64,000 nucleotides of DNA, taken from positions 1 through 64,000 of the forward strand of contig NZ_JAHLYP010000041.1 of NCBI RefSeq assembly GCF_025127995.1, read 5' to 3'. Each line of letters opens with the position of its first letter. The first letter of the stretch is position 1. Shown here piece after piece: positions 28,881 through 37,163 of the stretch. Source of the stretch: Synechococcus sp. CS-1332. GTDB taxonomy: Bacteria > Cyanobacteriota > Cyanobacteriia > PCC-6307 > Cyanobiaceae. Below the pieces are notes generated by a model that did not search any database, was not told where the DNA came from, and saw only the letters and a list, made by a program, of their open reading frames with translations. The position numbers and the translations under genes were made by a program.

Positions 28881-29717
28881 TCAGCCCTTCACCGCATCGC
28901 CGCTGGCGCTGGGAAGGATGTAGCGCTGCAGCAGCACGAACAGCAGCAGCACCGGCAGGATCGAGACCACCGACCCCGCCGCCACCAGGCGCCAGTCGAG
29001 GGAGAAACTGCTGGCCAGCTGCTGCAGGCCCAGGGGCAAGGTGTAGAGATTGGGGTCGTCGAGAATGATCAGCGGCCAGAGGAAATCACTCCAGGTGCCG
29101 ATGAACACGAACATCGCCAGGGTGATCAGATCGGCCCGCGCCGCCGGCAGCATCACGTTCCACCATTCCCCGACCGGCGTGCAGCCGTCGATCCGGGCCG
29201 CCTCCTCCAGTTCCACCGGCACCGCCAGGAAGCTCTGGCGCAGCAGGAAGATGCCGAAGGCGGTGGCGGCCTGGGGCACGATCAGGGCCCAGAGCGTGTT
29301 GCGCAGGCCGATCTGCACCATCAGCAGGTAGAGGGGGATCATTACCACCTGGAAGGGGATCAGGATCGTGGCCACCACCAGGGCCAGCACCAGCCCGCGG
29401 CCGCGGAAGCGCATCCGCGCCAGGGGATAGGCCGCCAGGGAACAGAACAGCAGGTTGGCCAGCACCGCCAGGGCGCTGACGATCGTGCTGTTGAGCAGGT
29501 AGGTGCCCATGGGATTGGCGGCGAACAGGCGCCCGTAGGCCTCCAGGCTGGGCTGACTCGGCAGCAGGGCGGGAGGGCTGGTGAAGATGTCCTCCGCCGG
29601 CCCCTTCAGGGAGGTGCTTACCAGCCACAGCAGGGGCAGCAGCAGCAGCACGGCCACCAACAGCAGCACGGCGAGTTGCAGGCCCGTGGCCAGCGAGGAG
29701 CGGTTGGGGGCGTTCAC
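28881..29717 (-). CDS. Carbohydrate ABC transporter permease (MalG/GgtD type)
   Basis: 278 residues with six spans. The EAA loop characteristic of importer permeases is [30 protein letters not shown]. The family resembles MalG and cyanobacterial GgtD, the second permease of osmolyte/sugar importers; its partner permease, binding protein and ATPase are not in this window. I take the GTG at 29717, which overlaps the leuA TGA (GTGA), rather than the longer frame antisense-like extension inside leuA. The coupling to leuA is unusual because no functional link is known. Confidence 0.88.
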   Translation of the reverse strand: MNAPNRSSLATGLQLAVLLLVAVLLLLPLLWLVSTSLKGPAEDIFTSPPALLPSQPSLEAYGRLFAANPMGTYLLNSTIVSALAVLANLLFCSLAAYPLARMRFRGRGLVLALVVATILIPFQVVMIPLYLLMVQIGLRNTLWALIVPQAATAFGIFLLRQSFLAVPVELEEAARIDGCTPVGEWWNVMLPAARADLITLAMFVFIGTWSDFLWPLIILDDPNLYTLPLGLQQLASSFSLDWRLVAAGSVVSILPVLLLFVLLQRYILPSASGDAVKG

Positions 29718-31339
29718 AGCCGCGGCAGTTCCGCCACCGGAAGGGGGGTCTTCTGGGGATGGAGCGGGGCGCGCTGGCTGCCCGACACCAGCCGGTTGAG
29801 GGCGTTGACGAAGGCCTGGGCCGCGGCCACGACGATGTCGGTGTCGGCGGCATGGCCCGAATAGAGCACCCCCTGGTGGCGCAGGCGGATGGTCACCTCG
29901 CCCATGGCGTCGATGCCTTCGGTGACGGACTTGATGCTGAATTCCACCAGCTCGTTCGGCACCTGGGCCAGGTGGTTGAGGGCCTGGCAGACCGCATCCA
30001 CCGGACCGGTGCCGATGGCCGCCTCGGTCAGGTCGATGCCGTCTCCGTCCCGCAGGGTGACCGTGGCGGTGGGCTGCAGGTTGGTGCCGCAACTCACCTG
30101 CACCGATTGCAGGGCATAGCGGGGGCCGTCCTGCTGCTGCACCTGTTCACTGACGATCGCCTCCAGATCCCGGTCGGTGATCTCGCGCTTGCGGTCGGCC
30201 AGCTCCTTGAAGCGGGCGAAGGCGTCGTCGAGGTCGTTGCGCTCCAGGGTGTAGCCGAGCTCCTCGAGCCGGGCGCGGAAGGCGCTGCGGCCCGAGAGTT
30301 TGCCGAGGGAGAGGCGGTTGTCGGCCAGGCCGACGGTGCGGGCATCGATGATCTCGTAGGTGAGCCGGTTCTTGAGCACGCCGTCCTGGTGGATACCGGA
30401 CTCGTGGGCGAAGGCATTGGCACCCACGATCGCCTTGTTGGGCTGCACCGCCATGCCGGTGAGATTGGACACCAGCCGGGAGGTCTTGGTGATTTCCTCG
30501 GTGCGCACGTTGGTGAGCGGATCGCGCTGCTCGGCCGGCCGGCCCAGGAACGGATTGAAGTAGCTGCGGCGGACGTGCAGCGCCATCACCAACTCTTCAA
30601 GGGAGGCATTGCCGGCCCGTTCGCCGATGCCGTTGATGGTGCACTCCAGCTGGCGGGCACCGTGCTTGACGGCCTCGAGGAAGTTGGCGACGGCCAGCCC
30701 CAGATCGTTGTGCCCATGCACCGAAATCACCGCCTGGTCGATGTTGGGCACCGAGCGGTTGATGCCGGCGATGATTTCACCGAATTCGGCCGGCGTGGTG
30801 TAACCCACGGTGTCGGGGATGTTGATAGTGGTGGCCCCGGCCTTGATCGCCGCTTCGATCACCTCGTGCATAAAGGCCGGGTCGCTGCGGCCGGCGTCCT
30901 CGCAGGAGAACTCCACGTCCTCCACCAGGGAGCGGGCATAGGCCACCATCTCCTCGGTGATGGCGAGCACCTCGGCGCGGCTCTTGCGCAGCTTGTGCTC
31001 CAGGTGGATGTCGCTGGTGGCGATGAAGGTGTGGATGCGCCGGTGGGCCGCCGGGGCCACGGCTTCGGCGCAGGCTTTGATGTCGCCGCTGGCCGCCCGG
31101 GCCAGCCCGCAGATCACGGGACCATCCGCAGTCCCCACGGTCGCGGCGATCTTTTGAACGGCGTGAAAATCGCCACTGCTGGCGAAGGGGAAGCCGGCCT
31201 CAATGATGTCCACCCCCAGGCGGGCCAGCTGCTGGGCGATCGCGAGCTTCTCCTCAAGGTTGAGGCTGGCGCCAGGGGACTGTTCCCCGTCGCGGAGGGT
31301 GGTATCGAAGATCAATACCCGGCCGGGATCGCGGGCCAT
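29714..31339 (-). CDS. leuA: 2-isopropylmalate synthase
   Basis: 541 residues. Condenses acetyl-CoA and 2-oxoisovalerate in the first step of leucine synthesis. The N-terminal catalytic TIM barrel begins with [16 protein letters not shown], and the metal site [12 protein letters not shown] and the [17 protein letters not shown] stretch follow. The C-terminal regulatory LeuA dimer domain (about residue 400 onward, [20 protein letters not shown]) is complete, so leucine feedback inhibition is expected. It is divergent from the GH57 gene across 111 bp. Confidence 0.96.
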   Translation of the reverse strand: MARDPGRVLIFDTTLRDGEQSPGASLNLEEKLAIAQQLARLGVDIIEAGFPFASSGDFHAVQKIAATVGTADGPVICGLARAASGDIKACAEAVAPAAHRRIHTFIATSDIHLEHKLRKSRAEVLAITEEMVAYARSLVEDVEFSCEDAGRSDPAFMHEVIEAAIKAGATTINIPDTVGYTTPAEFGEIIAGINRSVPNIDQAVISVHGHNDLGLAVANFLEAVKHGARQLECTINGIGERAGNASLEELVMALHVRRSYFNPFLGRPAEQRDPLTNVRTEEITKTSRLVSNLTGMAVQPNKAIVGANAFAHESGIHQDGVLKNRLTYEIIDARTVGLADNRLSLGKLSGRSAFRARLEELGYTLERNDLDDAFARFKELADRKREITDRDLEAIVSEQVQQQDGPRYALQSVQVSCGTNLQPTATVTLRDGDGIDLTEAAIGTGPVDAVCQALNHLAQVPNELVEFSIKSVTEGIDAMGEVTIRLRHQGVLYSGHAADTDIVVAAAQAFVNALNRLVSGSQRAPLHPQKTPLPVAELPRL

Positions 31340-31450
31340 GGGGGTTTAGGCGGAACAGCTATGAGTTAGGGCCACTCTAGGGGCCGGAGGCCCTGCTCCT
31401 GGAGCGGAACGTACAGTGACGCCCCAGAGTGGCGCCCCAGAGGTTTCCCC

Positions 31451-33016
31451 ATGGCCGCAGGCGATCTGGCCCTGGTGTTGCATGCCCACCTCCCCTACGT
31501 CCGGTCGGGAGAACCCGGGTCGCTGGAGGAGGACTGGTACTTCCAGGCGCTGCAGGAATGCTATCTGCCCCTGCTGGCCGTGCTGGAGCGGGCGGCCGCC
31601 GATCCAGAACAACGGCCGAAACTCACCCTTGGCCTCTCCCCCACCCTGCTGTCCCTGCTGAGCGACAGGGCCCTGAACGGCCGTTTCCCTGGCTGGCTGG
31701 CCCTGCGCCGGACCTTGCTTGACCAGGCGGATCAGGACCTGGAGTTGCCAGCCCGCCAGCTGCAGCTCACGCTCTCGGCCATCGAGGTCCAGTGGCGGCA
31801 GATGGAGGGGAATCTGCTGCCCCGGTTCCAGCGCCTGCAGGAGCAGGGGGTCCTGGATCTGATCACCTGCGGCGCCACCCATGGCTATCTGCCCCTGCTG
31901 CGGGAGTCGCCGGAGGCGGTGCGGGCCCAGCTGCTCACCGCCGTGCGGGAACATCAGCGGCTGCTTGGCCAGCGCCCCCTGGGGATCTGGCTGCCGGAGT
32001 GCGCCTACTACGAAGATCTCGACCGGCTCCTGGCGGAGTGCGGCCTGCGCTATTCCCTGCTCGACGGCCACGGGCTGCTCCATGGCCTGCCCCGCCCGCG
32101 CTACGGGGTGTATGCCCCGATCTGTTCCACCGCCGGGGTGGCCTTCTTCGCCCGTGACAGTGAGTCCACCCTGCCGGTGTGGAGTGCCAGCCAGGGCTAT
32201 CCAGGCGACGGCGCCTACCGGGAGTTCCACCGCGACCTGGGCTGGGACCTGCCGGAAGAGGCGCTGGGCGCCCTGGGCATTCGCGATCGGCGCCCCCTGG
32301 GACTCAAGTTGCACCGGGTCAGCGCCCAGGGCTGTCCCCTGGAGTTGAAGCAGCCCTACGACCCGGAGCGGGCGGCGGACAAGGTCAAGGAGCACGCGGG
32401 GGCCTTTCTTCGCGGCCGCTCCGAGCAGATGGCCCATCTGGCTGCCACGATCGAGCCGCCACCGCTGCTGGTGGCGCCCTTCGACGCCGAACTGTTCGGC
32501 CACTGGTGGTTTGAAGGGCCCCAGTTCCTGGCCGAGCTGTTCCGCCAGGGCCCCGCGATGGATGTGCGCTTCACCCACCTGCGCGACGTGCTCAGCCAGA
32601 GTCGGTCGCTGCAGGTCTGCCGGCCGGCCCCCTCCAGCTGGGGCCAGGGGGGCTACCACGACTACTGGCTGAACGACACCAACGCCTGGGTCGTGGCCGA
32701 GTGGCAGCGCGCCTCCCGGGCCATGGTGCAACGGGTGAACCGGGGGGTGGGCAGCACCGACCAGCGCACCCTGCTCACCCAGGCGGGTCGCGAACTGCTG
32801 CTGGCCCAGAGCTCGGACTGGAGCTTCATCCTGCGGGCCGGCACCACCACCGGCCTGGCCCGCGAGCGGATCCGTCGCCACCTCGACCGGTTCTGGCGCC
32901 TGATCGATGCCCTCGAGCACGGCACCGACCCGCCCCAGGAATGGCTGGTGGGGGTGCAGCGGGAGGACGGGCTGTTCCCGGAGCTGAACGCGGCCGACTG
33001 GGCGACGCGCGCCTAG
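31451..33016 (+). CDS. GH57 1,4-alpha-glucan branching enzyme
   Basis: 521 residues. The GH57 start DLALVLHAHLPYVRSGE, the catalytic nucleophile in GIWLPECAYYEDL (E183) and the acid/base in PFDAELFGHWWFEGP (D345) match the branching-enzyme subgroup of family 57, whose Thermococcus enzyme uses a glutamate and an aspartate in the same motifs. The C-terminal helical domain (about 400-510) with QSSDWSFILRAGTT is also typical. It introduces alpha-1,6 branches in glycogen. The TAG stop lies inside the CCTAGG target duplication of the IS element that starts two bases later, so the insertion did not cut the coding sequence. Confidence 0.9.
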   Translation: MAAGDLALVLHAHLPYVRSGEPGSLEEDWYFQALQECYLPLLAVLERAAADPEQRPKLTLGLSPTLLSLLSDRALNGRFPGWLALRRTLLDQADQDLELPARQLQLTLSAIEVQWRQMEGNLLPRFQRLQEQGVLDLITCGATHGYLPLLRESPEAVRAQLLTAVREHQRLLGQRPLGIWLPECAYYEDLDRLLAECGLRYSLLDGHGLLHGLPRPRYGVYAPICSTAGVAFFARDSESTLPVWSASQGYPGDGAYREFHRDLGWDLPEEALGALGIRDRRPLGLKLHRVSAQGCPLELKQPYDPERAADKVKEHAGAFLRGRSEQMAHLAATIEPPPLLVAPFDAELFGHWWFEGPQFLAELFRQGPAMDVRFTHLRDVLSQSRSLQVCRPAPSSWGQGGYHDYWLNDTNAWVVAEWQRASRAMVQRVNRGVGSTDQRTLLTQAGRELLLAQSSDWSFILRAGTTTGLARERIRRHLDRFWRLIDALEHGTDPPQEWLVGVQREDGLFPELNAADWATRA

Positions 33017-33017
33017 G
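33012..33017. repeat. Target-site duplication CCTAGG, left copy
   Basis: CCTAGG at 33012-33017 is repeated at 36361-36366, immediately outside the two ends of the IS481-type element. IS481 elements are known to prefer NCTAGN targets and duplicate them, which fits exactly. The TAG at 33014-33016 is the stop codon of the GH57 gene. Confidence 0.9.
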
Positions 33018-33041
33018 TGTGTAGTCCCACCAGGTTGTTCA
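33018..33041. repeat. Left terminal inverted repeat of the IS481-type element
   Basis: 24 bp starting TGTGTAGTCCCACC and ending GTTGTTCA. It matches the reverse complement of 36337-36360 except at positions 5-7. The TGT outer end is usual for IS481. Confidence 0.88.
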
Positions 33042-33107
33042 GCTGACGATTGGGTGTGAGGTCGCCAGGGTCGGGGTGTCACCGCCCCTCTCAAGACCTC
33101 ACACCCC

Positions 33108-33293
33108 ATGCATAGCCACCCACTGGTCCGTCTGACGCCGATCAGTCGGGAACGCCTGATTCGTCGGCATCTCGATGAGGGCGTGCAGCTCAAGACCCTT
33201 GCGGCGCAAGCCGGGATCAACCTGCGCTGCGCCTACAAGTGGCTGGCCCGGGCCCGCTCGATCGCGGCCTCGCGCTCTGGAGTCGACCGTTGA
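33108..33293 (+). pseudogene. IS481-family transposase, N-terminal fragment
   Basis: 61 residues beginning MHSHPLVRLTPISRERL and containing the helix-turn-helix LKTLAAQAGINLRCAYKWLARARS, which matches the N-terminus of IS481 transposases. After VDR the frame hits a TGA and family similarity stops; the EAL gene's stop codon follows 39 bp later on the other strand. The catalytic first aspartate and about 90 residues of the normal protein are missing between this piece and the fragment at 35836. Confidence 0.85.
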
Positions 33294-33331
33294 ATCAGCA
33301 GGACCGTGGACTGGTGGTATTGGCGATCAGA

Positions 33332-34561
33332 TCAGGGTTTGAGGCGCTGATCAATACAGAGCACGAAGGAAGCGCCGCTGGCGTGCTCCAACCTCGTGGC
33401 CACGGTGCGGCAGGGCTGGCCGGTGGCCAGGCTGATGTAGGTGTCGGTGATGTGCTGATGGAGACCCGTGTCAATCAGGCTGAAGAAATACTCCTTGTTG
33501 GCGTGGTCGGTGCCCCGCGTGGCGGGTGTGAACAGGCGGTTCCTCGACGGGGGGAGACGCTGGCCCAGGTGCGTGTTGCTGATCTGCAGTCCGTCGCCAT
33601 CGAGCACGTAGGCCGCTTCGATCATGGTGTTGGTGCCTACCCAGTTGGCAAGGCCGCCGTCGAACGTTTGGGCAGCGATGTGACGTAGGCCTTCACACCC
33701 TGCGCGGGCCAGATTGATCAGATCGAGGCCCTCCATGTGGCGGGCCTGGATGGCGGCCACGGCTTTGACCCGTTGCCGGCGGGCGGCTTCCATCAGCACT
33801 GGGTGCAGGGCTGCCAAGTGCAGGTTGGCCGCTGGCTTGGGGCGCGCAAAGTGATAGCCCTGGAAGAACTCTGCTCCGAGGGCGGCGCAGGTGTCCAGCT
33901 CTGCCTGGGTTTCCACCCCTTCAGCCAGCACCAGAGTGCCGATGGTCTTTCCAAGTAAGACCAGCGACTTCATCATTTCCTGCTTGAAAAAGTCCCGGTC
34001 GACTCCGGCGATGAGACTGCGGTCGAGCTTGATGATGTGGGGCCGCAATTCGGCGATGCGTGGCAGGTTGCTGTGGCCGGATCCCAAGTCGTCAATTGCG
34101 ATCAGGAAACCCAATTCACGATGGCGCTCCACGAAGCGTTTCAGGGTCATCGTGTCCTGAACCTTGGTTTCGTTGAGCTCGATCACGATGTCTCTGGGTT
34201 CCAGACCCGTGGCCTCGGTGGCCTCGAGCAAGGCTCCCGAGCCTTCAACTCCCTCGTCGATCAATGAAGTTTCAAAGTTGAGAAACAGAAAGGGGCGCAT
34301 GGACCGGGGCAAGTTGAGATCCCGGTAGGCCTCCATGGCCCGGATGCGGCAGCGGCGATCCAGCTCCAGCAGCTTCCCAGCCTTGCGGGCCTTGTCGAAC
34401 TGCTGTCCGACACCCATGTGCGTCGGGCGCGCGAGGGCCTCCAAGCCCACCACGGAGGCTTGCTTGAGGGAGACGATTGGTTGAAAGTGAATGTCTAGCT
34501 GATTCGACGGGAGGGTCGCAGGGACCTCCATCGTTAGCTCCATAAGTTCAGCATGAACCAT
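33332..34561 (-). CDS. EAL-domain cyclic-di-GMP phosphodiesterase with C-terminal sensor domain (passenger gene)
   Basis: About 409 residues from ATG 34561 (MVHAELMELT); the frame is open to 34624, but that start lies inside the IS5-type element. The EAL domain starts IHFQPIVSLKQASVVGLEAL (E41-A-L) and keeps the expected catalytic positions: FLNFETS, VIELNET, IAIDDLGSGHSNL, HIIKLDRSL, LAEGVET and the FFQGYHFARP glutamine. Loop 6 is DDLGSGHSN instead of the common DDFGTGYSS. The C-terminal 150 residues (VLDGDGLQISNTHLGQR) resemble the YkuI-type PAS/cache-like sensor fold. No membrane span, so it is cytosolic. Base composition is lower in GC than the neighbours, consistent with transfer. Confidence 0.85.
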   Translation of the reverse strand: MVHAELMELTMEVPATLPSNQLDIHFQPIVSLKQASVVGLEALARPTHMGVGQQFDKARKAGKLLELDRRCRIRAMEAYRDLNLPRSMRPFLFLNFETSLIDEGVEGSGALLEATEATGLEPRDIVIELNETKVQDTMTLKRFVERHRELGFLIAIDDLGSGHSNLPRIAELRPHIIKLDRSLIAGVDRDFFKQEMMKSLVLLGKTIGTLVLAEGVETQAELDTCAALGAEFFQGYHFARPKPAANLHLAALHPVLMEAARRQRVKAVAAIQARHMEGLDLINLARAGCEGLRHIAAQTFDGGLANWVGTNTMIEAAYVLDGDGLQISNTHLGQRLPPSRNRLFTPATRGTDHANKEYFFSLIDTGLHQHITDTYISLATGQPCRTVATRLEHASGASFVLCIDQRLKP

Positions 34562-34613
34562 TGAGCGCAAATGACGGCGGACTACAGTTGTAGCGAGCCA
34601 GCAGCATTTAACC

Positions 34614-34617
34614 CTAG
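34614..34617. repeat. CTAG target duplication of the IS5-type element, left copy
   Basis: CTAG at 34614-34617 abuts the left end of the IS5-type element and is repeated at 35717-35720. Four-base CTAR-type duplications are usual for this family. Confidence 0.8.
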
Positions 34618-35716
34618 GGAACATCTGAAAAACGTACTAAAATCAATCGAGATCCAAGACTGAGACTGGAACGGATCGCCGCCCCCCTCCAGCTGGGCTT
34701 TTCGGACGACGAGCAAATTCACGCCAAAAAGAGCACGCGTCGCCAGCGCTTCTTGGATGAGTGGAGGCCACGGTTCCCTGGGAAGCCTTCCTGGCCTTGA
34801 TCGAGCCCGTCTATCACAAGCACTCCAGCAAGGGAGGTCGCCCGCCGATTCCTTTGGAAGTGATGTTGCGGATCCACCTGCTGCAGCAGTGGTTCACGCC
34901 GTCCGATCCTCTGATGGAGGAGATGCTGATGGATACGCCCTGCTTCCGTCGCTTTGCCGGAATCGGGTCGATGGAAGGGAGAATCCCCGATGAGACCACG
35001 ATCCTCAACTTCCGCCATCTGCTGGAGGAGCACCGCATCGCCGAGCAGATCCTGGAGGGGGTGAAGCAGATGCTGAGCGAGAAAGGAGTGATTCTGAGAG
35101 AAGGCACAATCCTTGATGCCACGATCATGAATGCCCCCTGCTCCACCAAGAACAAGGCAAAGGAGAGAGATCCTGAAAATGCACTCGGTAGCCAAAGGCA
35201 AGCAGTGGTTTTTGGGGATCCGTTGCCACATCGGCATCGAGAAACGAAACGAATTCCAAGACTGCAAGGCAGAGCTCAGGATTGCCATGAAACCCGGCCA
35301 ACGCAGAGTGCTTCCAGAGACACCAGAGGGCAGGCGTCTGGATCTGATTGAGACGGCGAAGGCCCACTTCCACGCCATAGTGGAGCATCCCTTTCGGATC
35401 ATCAAATATCAGTTCGGCTTCCGGAAGGTCTTCTATCGAGGCATCCGCAAGAACGACCTCAAACTGAAGTTACTCTTTGCCCTGGCATACCTCTGGATGG
35501 TACGGGAACGGATACCTGATCCAGCGTGATACAAGGGCTTGGTGTGTCCAAAGATCGAAAATCATCCAGAAATCAAGCGGAACGTATGGTGGAAACTGTC
35601 TCAACGCATACACGAGGGCTGCTCTGAGCGAAAAGCGGGCAAAATCCGCCGGGCATGTCTCATTGACGAGAATGTGACTAGATTGTCTGAATTATGCCGT
35701 CTTGATCAGAGGTTCC
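34618..35716. mobile_element. Decayed IS5-type insertion sequence nested in the IS481-type element
   Basis: 1099 bp bounded by imperfect inverted repeats: the left end GGAACATCTGAAAAA and the reverse complement of the right end GGAACCTCTGATCAA match at 12 of 15 positions. CTAG flanks both ends. It carries one broken transposase gene (34687-35529). It was inserted about 57 bp upstream of the EAL start codon, so it separates that gene from its own upstream sequence (35721-35835). The stretch 35530-35716 is non-coding right-end sequence. Confidence 0.85.
34687..35529 (+). pseudogene. IS5-family transposase, frameshifted and internally deleted
   Basis: Three pieces can be joined. Frame 1 (34687-34757) gives QLGFSDDEQIHAKKSTRRQRFLDE, where the usual ATG reads CTC. 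Loss of one base at about 34760 shifts to frame 2, which continues EATVPWEAFLALIEPVYHK to ATILDATIMNAPCSTKN (first catalytic D). An extra A in the AAAA run near 35177 shifts to frame 3 (MHSVAKGKQWFLGIRCHIG...), which reaches the VEHPFRIIKYQFGF region with the catalytic E. Between HIG and IEKRNEFQD about 50-60 residues, including the ADxGY second D, are deleted. The protein cannot be active. Confidence 0.85.
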
Positions 35717-35835
35717 CTAGCGGTTTTCATTCAGTTCCGCTTTCATCCCAGCCCAAGGAGGAATCGCCGATGGTCTTTTTCCCATGGTTTGTAGGTGCCG
35801 ATCTCTGATCTGACCCCTACAAAGTTTGCCTTAGG
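35717..35835. other. CTAG duplication (right copy) and former upstream region of the EAL gene
   Basis: 35717-35720 is the right CTAG duplication. The remaining 115 bp up to the resumption of IS481 sequence would lie directly upstream of the EAL gene if the IS5-type element were removed. It holds no convincing gene. It may contain the original EAL promoter, but no clear -10/-35 pair was identified. Confidence 0.4.
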
Positions 35836-36339
35836 AGCTCCCCCGGCGTGGGCTATGAGAAGGTCCATGTGGCCGTGGATGACGCCACCCGCCTGTCCGT
35901 CGCACCGGAAGGTGCGCTTCGCTGACCATGCCGAGGTGTTGGACGACGAGAAGGGGCCGACCACGGTGGGCTTCCTGAGCCGAGCGGTGGCCTGGTTCAA
36001 CGTCCAGGGGATCGAATGCCGCCGGGTGCTCAGCGACAACGGCTCGGCCTACAAGTCACATGGGTGGCGAAATGCCTGCCACGCCATGGGATTGAAGGTG
36101 AAGAAGACCAGGCCCTACACCCCTCGTACCAATGGCAAGGCCGAGCGGTATGGCCTCCGGCCGACTTCGTCTACATCAAGACGTTGCTGGAGGAATGGGC
36201 CTACGTGATGCCCTACAGCACATCAGCGGCGCGCAATGAGCGGCTGCCGGCCTACTTGCGGATCGATAACGGCCGCAGGTGCCACATGGCCCTGGGTGGA
36301 CTCACCCCCCAGCAGCGGCTCGCTCAGCTGCAGGCATGA
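35836..36339 (+). pseudogene. IS481-family transposase, C-terminal fragment
   Basis: Similarity resumes with SSPGVGYEKVHVAVDDATRL, then an interruption of about 30 bp near 35885-35925 breaks the frame. It continues TTVGFLSRAVAWFNVQGIECRRVLSDNGSAY and RPYTPRTNGKAER (rve core with the catalytic glutamate). A 17-bp insertion near 36149 shifts the frame again into FVYIKTLLEEWAYV and the C-terminus ALGGLTPQQRLAQLQA. The stop TGA at 36337-36339 forms the first bases of the right inverted repeat. Confidence 0.85.
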
Positions 36340-36366
36340 ACAACCTGGTGGGAAAGCACACCTAGG
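36337..36366. repeat. Right terminal inverted repeat and right CCTAGG duplication
   Basis: The inverted repeat is 36337-36360, starting TGAACAACCTGG and ending AAGCACA. CCTAGG at 36361-36366 repeats 33012-33017. Confidence 0.88.
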
Positions 36367-36371
36367 GCGAT

Positions 36372-37121
36372 TCAGAGGATCTGATCCAGGAAGCGTCGGG
36401 TGCGCTGGTGGGAAGGGTTGGTGAAGAACACCTCGGGCTCGGCCTCCTCCACCACTTCGCCGTCGGCCATCAGCACCACCCGGTGGGCCACATGGCGGGC
36501 GAATTTCACCTCGTGGGTCACCACCACCATGGTGATGTCGTCGGCGGCGAGGTTCTGCATCACCTCCAGGACTTCGCGCACCATCTCCGGGTCAAGCGAG
36601 CTGGTCGGTTCATCGAACAGCAGGATGCGGGGCTCCATGCAGAGGGCCCGGGCAATCGCCACCCGCTGCTGCTGGCCCCCCGAGAGCTGGCCGGGATACT
36701 TGCCCGCCTGCTCGGCGATGCCCACCCGTTCCAGCAGGGCCCAGGCCTGTTTCTCCACCTCGGCCTTCGGGCGCTTGCGGACCAGCACCGGAGCCAGGGT
36801 GAGGTTGTCGAGAACAGAGAGGTGGGGGAAGAGGTTGAACTGCTGGAACACCATCCCCACCTCCCGGCGGACGGCGTCGATGTTGCGCAGGTCGTTGGAG
36901 AGGACGATGCCATCGACGGTGATGCTGCCCTTCTGGAAATCCTCCAGTGCATTGAAGGTGCGGATGAAGGTGCTCTTGCCCGAGCCCGAGGGGCCCATGA
37001 TCACCACCACCTCACCGCGCCTCACCGTCAGGCTGGCCCCACGCAACGCCTGAAATCCGTTGGGGTACCACTTCTCGACGGCCCGCGCCTCGATCATCAG
37101 TTCGCTGCTGGGTTGGCTCAT
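36372..37121 (-). CDS. Polar amino acid ABC transporter ATP-binding protein
   Basis: 249 residues, the normal size for GlnQ/BgtA-type ATPases. Walker A is GPSGSGKSTFIR, the ABC signature LSGGQQQRVAIARAL, Walker B ILLFDEPTSSLDPE and the H-loop VVVTHEVKFARHVA. It energises the two permeases encoded next to it (37164-39399) with the binding proteins that precede them, the layout of the cyanobacterial N-II (NatFGH-BgtA) system for acidic and neutral amino acids. Its stop now faces the IS481-type element 6 bp away. Confidence 0.92.
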   Translation of the reverse strand: MSQPSSELMIEARAVEKWYPNGFQALRGASLTVRRGEVVVIMGPSGSGKSTFIRTFNALEDFQKGSITVDGIVLSNDLRNIDAVRREVGMVFQQFNLFPHLSVLDNLTLAPVLVRKRPKAEVEKQAWALLERVGIAEQAGKYPGQLSGGQQQRVAIARALCMEPRILLFDEPTSSLDPEMVREVLEVMQNLAADDITMVVVTHEVKFARHVAHRVVLMADGEVVEEAEPEVFFTNPSHQRTRRFLDQIL

Positions 37122-37163
37122 GGGGCGGGAAACGGGAACGGAGCGTGGGAAGGGGGAAACTGC

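Larger units (their letters stand above)
33018..36360. mobile_element. IS481-type element interrupted by an EAL gene and a nested IS5-type element
   Basis: A 3343-bp unit bounded by 24-bp inverted repeats (33018-33041 and 36337-36360; 21 of 24 positions match, outermost bases TGTG...CACA) and the CCTAGG duplication. The transposase gene runs on the plus strand but is split: an N-terminal piece at 33108-33293 and a C-terminal piece from about 35836. About 2.5 kb between them holds an EAL-domain gene on the minus strand, its upstream region, and an IS5-type element. The unit lies between convergent genes and, if removed, leaves a 6-bp gap between the GH57 stop and the ABC-ATPase stop. Confidence 0.9.

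Noticed and set aside
31346-33220. 624-codon minus-strand frame opposite the GH57 gene
   Set aside because: Antisense shadow; it also runs through the IS inverted repeat.
35743-36039. 98-codon minus-strand frame in the IS region
   Set aside because: Antisense to the IS481 fragment and the EAL upstream region, without family features.
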